Source of the DNA: Rhizobium sp. ASV8
GTDB taxonomy: Bacteria > Pseudomonadota > Alphaproteobacteria > Rhizobiales > Rhizobiaceae
Direction of reading: 5' to 3'
Assembly: GCF_016429255.1 (NCBI RefSeq)
Contig: NZ_JAELUG010000037.1
Location: 1-53,109, forward strand
DNA: 53,109 nucleotides
Of the stretch, positions 1 to 8,746 are shown one piece after another (position 1 is the first letter of the stretch; each line of letters begins with the position of its first letter). The translations under genes and the position numbers were made by a program. The notes below the pieces were generated by a model that searched no databases, was not told the DNA's origin, and saw only the letters and a program-made list of their open reading frames with translations.

Positions 1-99
1 CTCACCGTCAGCATAGGCAACCGAAAGAAGCATGCCGCGAAGAAGTGGTGACAGCGCGGCCACATCGACGTCTCCTTGCAGGTTGATTTCCGGAAGCAT
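1..99 (-). CDS. Partial gene cut by the left edge of the window, function unknown
   Basis: The minus strand has an open frame from an ATG at 99 to the window edge, giving 33 residues. An in-frame TAG lies eight codons upstream, so ATG 99 is the natural start; an AGGGA about 12 bases upstream is a weak ribosome site. The visible N-terminus is a short acidic and hydrophobic stretch ending in SVAYADGE. That ending recalls the start of TerB-like or DUF533-like helical proteins, but 33 residues are too few to assign a family. Its existence as a gene is inferred from the open frame and plausible codon use only. Confidence 0.35.
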   Translation of the reverse strand, partial: MLPEINLQGDVDVAALSPLLRGMLLSVAYADGE

Positions 100-416
100 C
101 GTGCGACTTTGATCCCTATCCTACCCCATGCGGGTGCAAGCGAGTATCAACCGGCGACGGAACAATTGCTACTGAGAAAGCTAAAGCCGAATGGGTGCCT
201 CTCACCCGCCCCCGCTCCGCCCTTTCAACCCGGCCCAGCCGGTCGGATCGGGGGCTGAGCCGGGGAGCCAGCGTCGCGTTTCTAACTGGCCGACAGCGTC
301 GCGCCTCTAACCAGCTTTGACAGGTTATGCGGCTGGGTACATTCCATTTCCAAGTACACCCTGCTCCTGATCGTTGGAGACTCTGTCAGCGCTGACAGAC
401 GAGAGATGAGCCGATG
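100..416. other. Intergenic stretch with a degenerate 25-bp tandem repeat
   Basis: No convincing coding frame lies between the edge gene and the agmatine deiminase gene. The stretch contains two adjacent copies of a 25-base unit at about 269-293 and 294-318. Both begin CAGCGTCGCG and continue with a CTCTAAC- or TCTAACT-like block. An open frame at 76-258 on the plus strand has no recognisable protein features and was not called. Confidence 0.5.
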
Positions 417-1520
417 TCAGACCTTCGGCTGCTCATGCGTTGCGCAATGAATGCCGCCACCGACCTGGCCGACATTATCGATATTGAGCATCACAATCTT
501 ACGGCCCGGGTAAAGATCGGCCAGCGTCGCTTTGGCCTTTTCATCGGCTTCCTTGTCGCCGAATTGGGCGGCGATCACCGCGCCGTTGCAAACGTAGTAA
601 TTGACATAGGACGAGACGAAGTCATCTGCATCGACGCGAATGTCGGAAGGTTCCGGCAAGACGACGAGGCTCAGCTTGCGACCTTCCGCATCAGTCGCCT
701 GGGCCAGAATATCATGCGTCTCGAAGGCCGAGACTGACCATGGGTCTTCCTTATCCACCTTGTCGCCCATCTGGATCAAGACGACGCCCGGTTTCACAAA
801 TCGCGCCAAGGCATCGATATGGTAATCCGTGATGTCGGCGCCCTTGATGCCGGGTGCCCAGACAATCTTCTTCGCGCCCATGGTTTCCAGCAGCATCGCC
901 TCAATCTCGGCCTTGGATCCATGATTTCGGTTCGGATTGATGAAAGTGCTTTCATGCGCGATCAGCGTGCCGTGCCCGTCAGTTTCCACGCCGCCGGCTT
1001 CGCCCACCAACCCTGAATCAAAAACCCGGATACCGAGGCGCTCGGCAACTCGAGCGGCGATCTGACCGTCATTGTCATGGACCTGCTTGTTGCCCCAGCC
1101 GTTGAAATTAAACTGGGTGAGCGCAATGCTGCCCTTACCGCCGACGACAAAGGAAGGTCCGGAATCCCGGCACCATAGGTCGTCGGTCGGAATATCCCAA
1201 AGCTCCACCTTAGCGGAGATGCGTTTTCGAATGACCGCGTGGTGCTCGGCGGCGGCCATCATGACGACCGGTTCGAAATCGACGATCGCGTTGGCGATCT
1301 TGGCGATGGTGCCCTGGAGATCGTAGAGGAAATCGGCGTCATCGTAGACTTTCCGATTGTTCGGCCATTGCATGAAGGTGCGCTCATGCGGGTCGGTTTC
1401 TTCCGGATACCAGAAACCGGCGCTATCGCTCGTCATCTTGGCCTCGGCAATACGGGAAAACATGGAGAGGCCACCAGCCAAGGCGGCAGCTCTTAGCAGT
1501 GTGCGGCGAGGCATCATCAT
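417..1520 (-). CDS. aguA: Agmatine deiminase family protein with an export signal
   Basis: A 367-residue member of the agmatine deiminase / peptidyl-arginine deiminase fold. The family hydrolyses agmatine to N-carbamoylputrescine and ammonia, a step towards putrescine. The C-terminal GGGIHCATHEQP block holds the catalytic cysteine (about residue 359), and the CRDSGP and DYHIDALARF blocks carry other conserved active-site residues. Unlike the usual cytoplasmic enzyme, it starts with a twin-arginine-like signal (PRRTLLRAAALAGG, then AEA before the mature part), so a periplasmic location is inferred. Three consecutive ATG codons (1520, 1517, 1514) make the exact start ambiguous. There is no N-carbamoylputrescine amidase next to it, so the pathway partner must lie elsewhere. 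Confidence 0.85.
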   Translation of the reverse strand: MMMPRRTLLRAAALAGGLSMFSRIAEAKMTSDSAGFWYPEETDPHERTFMQWPNNRKVYDDADFLYDLQGTIAKIANAIVDFEPVVMMAAAEHHAVIRKRISAKVELWDIPTDDLWCRDSGPSFVVGGKGSIALTQFNFNGWGNKQVHDNDGQIAARVAERLGIRVFDSGLVGEAGGVETDGHGTLIAHESTFINPNRNHGSKAEIEAMLLETMGAKKIVWAPGIKGADITDYHIDALARFVKPGVVLIQMGDKVDKEDPWSVSAFETHDILAQATDAEGRKLSLVVLPEPSDIRVDADDFVSSYVNYYVCNGAVIAAQFGDKEADEKAKATLADLYPGRKIVMLNIDNVGQVGGGIHCATHEQPKV

Positions 1521-1697
1521 GGCACCCTTCTCTGCAAGGTTGAATTAGACTATGCGACTTCACGGGAATTTAGGCAACATGGACGAGTTTGCGGCGCCGA
1601 TATGACGCCGCCCTCGCCTCCGTATTCGCCGGCGATCTCAAATTGCCGAGGTCGAATGCTGGAAACGAGCCCAATGATGTTGCTGCGGGTGTAAAGC

Positions 1698-2552
1698 TCA
1701 GTTGGCCGAGGTTTGCTTGGGCGCGCCTTTGGTCACCGTTGCCGTCGTTGCTGCCGGATTGAGGTAGCTGTCCAGGAGGTCGGCCATCTTGTCGTCGCGA
1801 ATTTCGGCAGTCTTTTCGCCCATGACCACGCCGACGAGGCTGCGACCGTTCTTCGCTACCGATGTCACGAGGTTGTAGCCGGAAGCATCGGTATAGCCGG
1901 TCTTGATGCCGTTGGCGCCGGCATAGCGATACATCAGATTGTTGTGACCGCGCAGTTTCATGCCGCGGAACTTCATGCCGCGCATAGAGAAGAGCTTGAA
2001 CTCCTCCGGAAAGTCTCGCATCAGCGCAACGCCGAGCGTCGCCATATCGTGGGCGGTCGTGACCTGTTCCGGATCCGGCAGGCCCGATGGGTTTTTGAAG
2101 ACAGTCTTGCTCATCCCGAGACGACGGGCCTTTTCGGTCATCATCTTGCCGAAGCTGTCCTCGGAGCCGCTGAGCTGCTCGCCGATGGCAACCGCCGCAT
2201 CATTGGCCGACAGAACGATGATACCTTCGACGGCCTCGCGCACCGTCACTTTGCGGCCGGCTCCAACCGCGAACTTGAAGGGCTCCTTGCTCTCGGCATT
2301 CTCCGACATGGTCAATTTCTGATCCCACTTCAGCCGTCCCTGGTGCAGGGCCTCGAAGGCGAGATAGAGCGTCATCATCTTGGTCAGCGAGGCGGGAAAA
2401 TTCAGCTCGTCCTGGTTCGTTGCCTCAAGCACCTGGCCGCTGTGGACGTCGACCACGTAGCTTGCCTGCCCTGCTGCTGCCGCCGAAACGATCCCGAGAA
2501 ACGATACGGCCGAAATGGCGGTGGCAAGAAGCAAGGAAGTTGTCTTGAGCAT
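1698..2552 (-). CDS. D-alanyl-D-alanine carboxypeptidase, short DacA/PBP5-type
   Basis: A serine peptidase of family S11 that removes the terminal D-Ala from peptidoglycan pentapeptides in the periplasm. It has a signal peptide (residues 1 to about 28, ending SAAAAG) and all three penicillin-binding motifs: SLTK with the nucleophile Ser55, SAN in VLSANDAA, and KTG in GIKTGYT. At 284 residues it is much shorter than E. coli PBP5 (about 400). It stops soon after the transpeptidase-like domain and lacks the beta-rich C-terminal domain and amphipathic membrane anchor. It is therefore probably a soluble periplasmic enzyme. The ATG at 2552 fits the signal peptide. It is transcribed alone; the agmatine deiminase gene starts about 180 bases downstream. 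Confidence 0.88.
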   Translation of the reverse strand: MLKTTSLLLATAISAVSFLGIVSAAAAGQASYVVDVHSGQVLEATNQDELNFPASLTKMMTLYLAFEALHQGRLKWDQKLTMSENAESKEPFKFAVGAGRKVTVREAVEGIIVLSANDAAVAIGEQLSGSEDSFGKMMTEKARRLGMSKTVFKNPSGLPDPEQVTTAHDMATLGVALMRDFPEEFKLFSMRGMKFRGMKLRGHNNLMYRYAGANGIKTGYTDASGYNLVTSVAKNGRSLVGVVMGEKTAEIRDDKMADLLDSYLNPAATTATVTKGAPKQTSAN

Positions 2553-2803
2553 GAAACTTTATGGTCTCTTTGATTGAGGTTCCGGACAGCTGCCGTCGCC
2601 GAACTGAGCGACGCAGCGACACACTTTCGAGCGAGATGGATTAGTCAAATCTATGGCGGAAAGAAGAACGGCGCCATAAAAAACGGGGCGGGCGCAAATA
2701 ACCCCCTGCTCTTTTCAGTATCGTCTCGTCTCGATCCGGCCACTCGCTCTAACTGTGGCGGCATTGTTGTTCCGTGCCAGCAACCATGCGAGGTATTTGA
2801 CCA

Positions 2804-3028
2804 TCAGGTCCAGAACCATGACTTGCCGATTTCCTTGCGAGCTTCGCTTCTCGTGATGCCAATATCTTGAAGCTGATCGTCGGTAAGATCGCGCAGATCG
2901 CGACGGCTGTGCCGCTTTTCGAAATAAGACCAAACAGCCCAAAATGTGCGCGGCAGGAGCCTCGGCTCGCGCTTGCTCACGCATGTGCCTGACATTCCCA
3001 CCGTCAATCTTTCCACATCGATCGCCAT
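2804..3028 (-). CDS. DUF1127 (YjiS-like) small protein
   Basis: A 74-residue protein whose C-terminal half matches DUF1127: a hydrophobic and aromatic segment (FWAVWSYFEKRHSRR), then DLRDLTDDQLQDIGITRSE, with an arginine and acid-rich helix pair. In Rhizobiaceae some small DUF1127 proteins affect RNA turnover and phosphate or carbon metabolism, but the role of this one cannot be read from sequence. An ATG also exists at 3034. I prefer 3028 because GGGAG then sits 8 bases upstream, whereas it would be only 2-3 bases from the first ATG. It is divergent from the LysR gene at 3134, so the roughly 100-base gap may be a shared control region. Confidence 0.75.
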   Translation of the reverse strand: MAIDVERLTVGMSGTCVSKREPRLLPRTFWAVWSYFEKRHSRRDLRDLTDDQLQDIGITRSEARKEIGKSWFWT

Positions 3029-3133
3029 CTGCATGCTCCCAAGCTCGTCACATCGGACATGGCCTCAGGATGCACTGGAGATTACCTCGAATGAAGCTTA
3101 TCATCCTGATGCAATTCATAAGGAATTCTTCTG

Positions 3134-4027
3134 ATGTTTAGTCTGGATCAACTTGCCGCCTTCGTCAGTGTCGTCGATCTCGGCAGTTTTACCGCAGCGG
3201 CAGACAGGATTGGGCTCACCCAACCGGCCATAAGCTTGCAAGTGAAACTTCTGGAAAGGCGCCTCGGCGTTCGACTGATCGAGCGAGTGGGGCGGCGGGC
3301 GCAGCCATCGCCGGCGGGGATCGAACTGCTCCCGCATGCTCGCCGGATACTCGACGATTGCGCAATGGCGGAAGAAGCGATGACACCCTATCGCGAGGGA
3401 TCGGCCGGACGGGTAAGGATCGGCACTGGCGGCACCGCATCCATCCACCTGCTGCCTCGAGCGATCGCCGCTGCAAAGAAGCGCATGCCGGAGCTGGAGA
3501 TCATCGTACGCGTCGGAAATACCGACGATATCCTGCGCGATATCGAAGCAAACAAGTTGGATCTGGCCGTGATCACCCTGCCCGCCTCCGGCCGCTCGCT
3601 GGAAATCGAACCGTTCTGCGATGACGAGATCCTCGCGGTCGCGCCAAAGGGCAGCTCGATGCCGACTGCCGGTCCGGATGCAGAGTTCATGAGGGATAAG
3701 ACGCTAATGCTCTATGACGGCGGCAATACGCGACGCATGACCAATGAATGGTTCGCCGCCGCAGGAATCAGGCCCGATCCATCGATGGAATTCGGCAGCG
3801 TGGAAGCCATCAAGGAGCTTGTTGCGGCCGGTCTCGGATGGTCGCTGCTGCCAGGCATGGCCTTGAAGAGCGGAAACCTGGATGAACTGACGACATCGCC
3901 TGTCAGGCCACGGCTGGTGCGTCAGCTCGGCATGGCGATCCGCCGTGACAAGCATCTGACAAAGGGGATTCGCGAGATCATGAAATACCTTCGCGAATTC
4001 CGCGGCCATCGCCCGACCAGCCTCTAA
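3134..4027 (+). CDS. LysR family transcriptional regulator
   Basis: A 297-residue LysR-type regulator. The N-terminal winged helix-turn-helix spans residues 1-60 (LDQLAAFVSVVDLGSFTAAA, then TQPAISLQVKLLERRLG), followed by the linker helix. From about residue 90 there is a periplasmic-binding-protein-like effector domain (RVRIGTGGTASIHLLP, LDLAVITLP). The start ATG has AAGGAA about 9 bases upstream. LysR regulators often control a divergent neighbour, here the DUF1127 gene. Neither effector nor target can be named. It is not co-transcribed with the exporter genes, which begin about 300 bases downstream. Confidence 0.9.
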   Translation: MFSLDQLAAFVSVVDLGSFTAAADRIGLTQPAISLQVKLLERRLGVRLIERVGRRAQPSPAGIELLPHARRILDDCAMAEEAMTPYREGSAGRVRIGTGGTASIHLLPRAIAAAKKRMPELEIIVRVGNTDDILRDIEANKLDLAVITLPASGRSLEIEPFCDDEILAVAPKGSSMPTAGPDAEFMRDKTLMLYDGGNTRRMTNEWFAAAGIRPDPSMEFGSVEAIKELVAAGLGWSLLPGMALKSGNLDELTTSPVRPRLVRQLGMAIRRDKHLTKGIREIMKYLREFRGHRPTSL

Positions 4028-4335
4028 TTCGAGCCTGCCTGACAGCCGCCCTGCGCCCCCGCGCGGCATTGTCGAGGCCGATGCATGCAGCGGCCGCGAT
4101 CTCGCCGATGCCGCTCACGTTTGCAAAAAGGCCGCTCGGAGCGAGTCAAGCGATTTCGATACCGACATGTCATCGGTAACTTTTCGAACACGCAATCTAA
4201 CGTTGACGCGGCACTTGTGACCGATTGACTCTTGAACGTCGCCACGGAATCGGCAAAATTCATCGTATCAATGTTTCCCCTGAGATACGAACCCGACTCT
4301 GGGCCCGCCTCTTTAGAAATTACCTGGATAAAAGC
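4028..4335. promoter_or_regulatory. Intergenic region upstream of the ABC exporter pair, with an inverted repeat
   Basis: No gene is seen here. An inverted repeat TACCGA-N7-TCGGTA lies at 4160-4178, about 160 bases before the exporter start, and could be an operator. The reading frame of the exporter is open back to a TTG at 4225, but the segment 4225-4335 does not look like exporter N-terminus. No confident -35/-10 pair was found. Confidence 0.35.
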
Positions 4336-6225
4336 GTGAGCAGCGATTCATCAAGAAGCGCGGCGAAGTCCTTGGCTTCGCGCGCGCATGTCAATGCGGC
4401 CGGTTGGGGGCAAGGTCTCTCGACGATCGTGCGGATCACCCATATGACGCTGCGCCATCCCTGGCAGACAGGCTTCGCCATTGGGGCAACTTTTGTGGCT
4501 GCAACGTTGCAGTTGATGATACCTCGCATGCTCGGCCGCGCGGTCGACCAGACGCAGACGGCGGTTGCCGGCGGTGCGGCCGGCCAGATCGCGGAGGGCG
4601 CGTTGATGAGCACGGCGCTTCTGCTGCTTGTGATCAGTATCCTGCGCGGCCTGTTCACGATGGTACAGAACTACTATAGCGAGTCCGTCGGCCACCATAT
4701 GGGCTACGAGCTCCGGCTCGCCTGCTACGAAAAGATCCAGCAGCTCTCCTTCAGCTTCCACGACAAGGTGCATTCCGGCGATCTCATCACCGTGGGCCTG
4801 CTCGATCTTGAAGGCGTGCGCATGTATTTCTCCACTGCGCTCGTACGCATGTTGCTGCTTGGCATGCTGATCGGCGTCGGCGCCTATATGCTGCTGTCGA
4901 CGGATGTCGTGCTCGGCCTGCTCGCTCTAAGCTTCGTGCCTTTCGTGGCATGGCGCTCTTCGGTGACGCAATTGCGGCTCCGGGCAACCTGGCTCGACCT
5001 GCAGGAACGCCTTTCGGTGCTGACGCGCGTCATGGAGGAAAATCTAGGCGGCATTCGTGTCGTCCGGGCCTTCGCCGCGCAGTTGCACGAAATCATGAAG
5101 TTCGACAGGGCGTCGCAGAATGCCTTGCATCTCGCTCATCGGCGCGTCGGCATCCGCGTCATCAATACCAGTGCGATGAATCTTTCCTTCTTCATCTCCA
5201 TGGGCCTCGTGCTCTGGATGGGCGGCCTGAAGGTGATCGCCGGTGAGATCAGCGTTGGCACCCTCGCCTCCTTCCTGACTTTCATGACCATCCTGCAGAT
5301 GCCGGTTCGTCAGCTTGGCCTGATGGTCAATGCATTCGCGCGCGCCTCGACCTGCGGCTCGCGTTTGTTCGCTCTCCTGGATCTCGATATTCCGATCAAG
5401 GACGCTCCGGACGCCAAGCCGCTTGTCGTGACAGAAGGCACATTGCGTTTCGAAAATGTCAGCTTCAGCTATCCAGGACCGGAAAAGCGACAGGTTCTGA
5501 CCAACATCTGTTTCGAGGCAAAGCGTGGCGAGACGATCGGCATCGTCGGACCGCCCGGCAGCGGCAAGTCCACGATCGCACACCTCATCCCGCGCTTCTA
5601 TGACGTCACCGGCGGCCGTGTCACGATCGATGGCCAGGATATCCGCAAAGCGACGTTGCAATCGCTGCGGCAGAACGTTGCGGTCGTGCAGCAGGATTCC
5701 TTCCTGTTCACGACGAGCATTGAAAACAACATTGCCTATGGCGACCCCTGGGCGAAGGAAACCCGCATCGAGCGGGCGGCAGAGTCGGCGCAGCTTCACA
5801 ATTACATTCTTGGCCTGCCGGCCGGCTACACCACCGTTGTCGGCGAGCGCGGCGTGTCGCTCTCCGGCGGCCAACGCCAGCGCCTGACGATTGCGCGGAC
5901 GCTGATGCTGAAGCCGGCCGTCATGGTGTTCGATGATTCCACCGCTGCCATCGATGCGGCGACGGAGCAGCGCATCCGCAGCGCCATGAAACGCTTCGCC
6001 CGCGACCGCGTAACGCTCATCGTCGCGCACCGGCTGAGCTCACTGATGCATGCCGACCAGATCCTGTTCATCGAGGATGGCGAAATCGTCGAGCGCGGAA
6101 CCCACGAGCAGCTTCTGGCCGCGGGAGGGCGGTACAAGGCGCTCTACGATCTGCAGGTTCGCCCGGAGGACGGTGTCGTCAAGACATCGGGCGAGACGCT
6201 CGAAAGAGCGAAAAGGGAGGTCTGA
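4336..6225 (+). CDS. ABC exporter half-transporter with a degenerate ATPase site
   Basis: A type IV (MsbA/MDR-like) exporter half of about 629 residues from a GTG start preceded by GGA. An upstream TTG at 4225 would add 37 residues that do not look like exporter sequence. The N-terminal two-thirds is a six-helix membrane domain. The C-terminal ATPase has Walker A GPPGSGKST (about 404), signature LSGGQ (about 509) and Walker B VMVFDDS. The catalytic glutamate position (about 534) is Asp, which marks a non-hydrolysing or slow site. The next gene starts 2 bases after the stop, has a canonical Walker B and an altered signature, so the two should pair. Substrate is unknown; lipid, drug or glycan export is possible. 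Confidence 0.88.
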   Translation: MSSDSSRSAAKSLASRAHVNAAGWGQGLSTIVRITHMTLRHPWQTGFAIGATFVAATLQLMIPRMLGRAVDQTQTAVAGGAAGQIAEGALMSTALLLLVISILRGLFTMVQNYYSESVGHHMGYELRLACYEKIQQLSFSFHDKVHSGDLITVGLLDLEGVRMYFSTALVRMLLLGMLIGVGAYMLLSTDVVLGLLALSFVPFVAWRSSVTQLRLRATWLDLQERLSVLTRVMEENLGGIRVVRAFAAQLHEIMKFDRASQNALHLAHRRVGIRVINTSAMNLSFFISMGLVLWMGGLKVIAGEISVGTLASFLTFMTILQMPVRQLGLMVNAFARASTCGSRLFALLDLDIPIKDAPDAKPLVVTEGTLRFENVSFSYPGPEKRQVLTNICFEAKRGETIGIVGPPGSGKSTIAHLIPRFYDVTGGRVTIDGQDIRKATLQSLRQNVAVVQQDSFLFTTSIENNIAYGDPWAKETRIERAAESAQLHNYILGLPAGYTTVVGERGVSLSGGQRQRLTIARTLMLKPAVMVFDDSTAAIDAATEQRIRSAMKRFARDRVTLIVAHRLSSLMHADQILFIEDGEIVERGTHEQLLAAGGRYKALYDLQVRPEDGVVKTSGETLERAKREV

Positions 6226-6227
6226 CG

Positions 6228-8129
6228 ATGTCGGAAATTACGGAAACCGAGCGCAATGACGTGCGCGAAGATGGGCGTCGCCCTCCCCGCGCCGTGGTCG
6301 GCTCGCATCGCGTCGAAGAGGAAATCTTCGGCAAGGTCTTCGACAGCAAGATCATCCGCCGCATCTGGGCCTTCGTCAGCCCCTATCGCCGCCAGATCTA
6401 TATTTCTGTGGTCGCCGTGCTGCTCTTCACCGCGTCGCAGATCGTCATACCGCTGGTCATTCGCCATGCGATCGACAACGCCATGGCGCCTGGCGCCATC
6501 GACTACTCGTCATTGTGGCTTTCGCTGGCGATCTTCGCAGTCGCGATCCTGGTCAATTACGGCGCGAGCTACGTGCAGGAGACTTATGTCGGCCAGGTCG
6601 CCGAAGAGGTTTTGTTCGACATACGCCGTGCGATGTTCGCTCATCTGCAGCGGGTGTCGCTCTCTTTCATGGACAAAACCGAAGTCGGGCGATTGATGTC
6701 GCGCCTACAGGGCGACGTTAACTCCATGCAGGAATTCCTTGAAACTTCTGTGCTTTCCGTCGGCGACATCGCGCTGCTTTTCGGCATCGTCATCGTCATG
6801 CTGTCGCTCGATTTCAGGCTCGGGCTGCTGACGCTGTCCGTCATGCCGATCCTGTTTATCGTCCGGTTGTTCTGGCTCCCGAAGGCGCGCGTCGCCTTCA
6901 TGAATGCGCACGAGACGAATTCCATTACCAACGGTGCTCTGGCCGAAGCGATCCATGGCGTGCGCGCGGTGCAGGGTATGCATCGGCAAGGGGTCAACTT
7001 CTCGCTCTTTGACGACAAGGCACATAACAACCTCCGGGCGCATCTGACCGCGGCGCGCTATGCGCAGATCATGGTGCCGATCGTCGACACGCTGACCGGC
7101 ATGGCCATGGCGATCGTCATCATCGTCGGCGGTTCGATGGTTCTGAACCACAAGCTGGATGTCGGCATCATGGTCGCCTTCCTGTTTTACATCCAGCGCT
7201 TCTTCGACCCGATCCGGTCGTTGACCATGCAGTACTCCGTCATGCAGCGCGCTATGGCTTCGGGCCAGAGGTTGACGGAGGTGCTGGACGTTCCGATCGA
7301 CATCAAGGATGCGCCTGATGCCAAGGAGCTTTCGCGCGACATGGACGGATCGGTTGAGTTCCGCGAGGTCGTCTTCGGCTACAATCCGGAGCATCCGGTG
7401 CTGAAGAATGTCAACTTCAAGGTCAATCCTGGCGAAACGGTTGCGTTGATCGGCCCAACCGGTTCGGGCAAATCCAGTTCCATGGCGCTCATCCATCGTT
7501 TCTACGATGTCCAGCAGGGCCAGGTGCTGGTGGGCGGTCACGACGTGCGGTCCCTCACTCAGGATTCGCTCGGCAGGCAAATCGCCATGGTGCTGCAAGA
7601 GCCCTTCCTGTTCACCGGTTCGGTGCTGGACAACATTCGTTACAACAAGGACGAGGCGACCCGCGAAGAAATCATTGACGCGGCAAAGGCGGTCGGGGCC
7701 CATGAGTTCATCATGAAGCTGCCTGACGGCTACGACACTATTCTCGGCGAGCGTGGCGGCGGTCTTTCGCTTGGCCAGCGCCAACTCGTGAGCTTCGCCC
7801 GCGCGCTCGTCGCCGATGCCAAGATCCTCGTGCTCGACGAAGCCACAGCGAACATCGACAGCTACACCGAAATGCTGATCCAGAAGGCGCTGGTGAAACT
7901 GCTCGAGGGCCGCACGGGCCTCGTCATCGCTCATCGGCTGGCGACCATTCGCGAAGCGGACCGCATCATCGTGCTGCAGAACGGCCAGCTGCTCGAAAGC
8001 GGCAACCATCATCAACTGATGGCGAACGGCAAGCTCTATTCGAAGCTCTACAACCTCAACTACGCATCTTTTGACGACATTCCGGAGGAAGAGGTGTCCG
8101 CTTCTGTGCCAGTGGAGTCACGAACCTAG
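6228..8129 (+). CDS. ABC exporter half-transporter, catalytic partner
   Basis: A 633-residue exporter half with a roughly 60-residue cytoplasmic N-terminus, six membrane helices and a C-terminal ATPase. Walker A is GPTGSGKSS (about 408), the signature is LSLGQ instead of LSGGQ (about 514), and Walker B is ILVLDEAT with Glu538 intact. A heterodimer with the upstream protein would have one site built from Asp534 plus LSLGQ (degenerate) and one from Glu538 plus LSGGQ (active). That is the pattern of TM287/288-type and BmrCD-type exporters. GGGAGG about 7 bases before the ATG, and a 2-base gap to the upstream stop, imply one operon with translational coupling. Substrate unknown. Confidence 0.9.
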   Translation: MSEITETERNDVREDGRRPPRAVVGSHRVEEEIFGKVFDSKIIRRIWAFVSPYRRQIYISVVAVLLFTASQIVIPLVIRHAIDNAMAPGAIDYSSLWLSLAIFAVAILVNYGASYVQETYVGQVAEEVLFDIRRAMFAHLQRVSLSFMDKTEVGRLMSRLQGDVNSMQEFLETSVLSVGDIALLFGIVIVMLSLDFRLGLLTLSVMPILFIVRLFWLPKARVAFMNAHETNSITNGALAEAIHGVRAVQGMHRQGVNFSLFDDKAHNNLRAHLTAARYAQIMVPIVDTLTGMAMAIVIIVGGSMVLNHKLDVGIMVAFLFYIQRFFDPIRSLTMQYSVMQRAMASGQRLTEVLDVPIDIKDAPDAKELSRDMDGSVEFREVVFGYNPEHPVLKNVNFKVNPGETVALIGPTGSGKSSSMALIHRFYDVQQGQVLVGGHDVRSLTQDSLGRQIAMVLQEPFLFTGSVLDNIRYNKDEATREEIIDAAKAVGAHEFIMKLPDGYDTILGERGGGLSLGQRQLVSFARALVADAKILVLDEATANIDSYTEMLIQKALVKLLEGRTGLVIAHRLATIREADRIIVLQNGQLLESGNHHQLMANGKLYSKLYNLNYASFDDIPEEEVSASVPVESRT

Positions 8130-8152
8130 ATCGTCATTTTACGGCGACGGTT

Positions 8153-8542
8153 TCATCTCGTTTGTTCGACCCATTGCGCTCGCGACGGTCCGGGTGCGAA
8201 CGGGTCTGCGAAATATTGAGTTTCTTGTACCACCCTACCGTCCCGAAATTCCATTATGCTCACCGAGTAGGTTGGGTTGTTGTCGTAGGAAAGGGTGAAT
8301 TCCGTAACCCAGAGGTTCCCAGTGCCAACGATCCGCCGCACTTTGAAGCGTTTGGAATTGGGCTGCGCTATACGGGAGGCTTGAATGTTGTTGCGCCCCC
8401 TGATGCGTTCGCCCGACTGCGGATATTCGAGCAGCGCATCCTCCTCGTATATTTCGTGCTCAACATCAAAGTCATTTGCGTCAGAGGCAGCCCAATGCCG
8501 ATCGAGCGCTTCTCGAATCTCATCGTCATCCATGTCTGCCAT
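8153..8542 (-). CDS. Nuclear transport factor 2 / SnoaL-like family protein
   Basis: A 129-residue protein with the size and pattern of the NTF2-like cone fold: an N-terminal helix (DEIREALDRHWAASDANDF), then YEEDALLEYPQSGERIRGRN, then beta strands ending in VVQETQYFADPF. Such proteins are small-molecule hydrolases, isomerases or simply binding proteins, and the sequence does not tell which. No signal peptide is visible, so it is cytoplasmic. It ends 23 bases from the exporter gene, in the convergent orientation. Two in-frame ATGs (8542, 8533) are possible starts. Confidence 0.75.
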   Translation of the reverse strand: MADMDDDEIREALDRHWAASDANDFDVEHEIYEEDALLEYPQSGERIRGRNNIQASRIAQPNSKRFKVRRIVGTGNLWVTEFTLSYDNNPTYSVSIMEFRDGRVVQETQYFADPFAPGPSRAQWVEQTR

Positions 8543-8746
8543 CCCAGCATGCCGCCCTTGAAGCCGAAAGAGGTACCACGCCGCGATTGCCTGTGAGAGC
8601 CGGCAATCGTCTTGAGCGCATGTGAAAGCTCCGGAGTTGGACCTATATCACTTTTCGTGCGACGCTGCGTGTGCCTTTGACGGCTTGAATGTCATCGCGC
8701 CTGGGCTGCCTCGTTTCAGAGTTGGCTATGGAGGACATAATCAACA

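Noticed and set aside
3035..3133. LysR binding site (T-N11-A dyad) between the DUF1127 gene and lysR
   Set aside because: Candidate segments such as the one around GATAAGCTTCAT do not form a convincing interrupted dyad of the right spacing.
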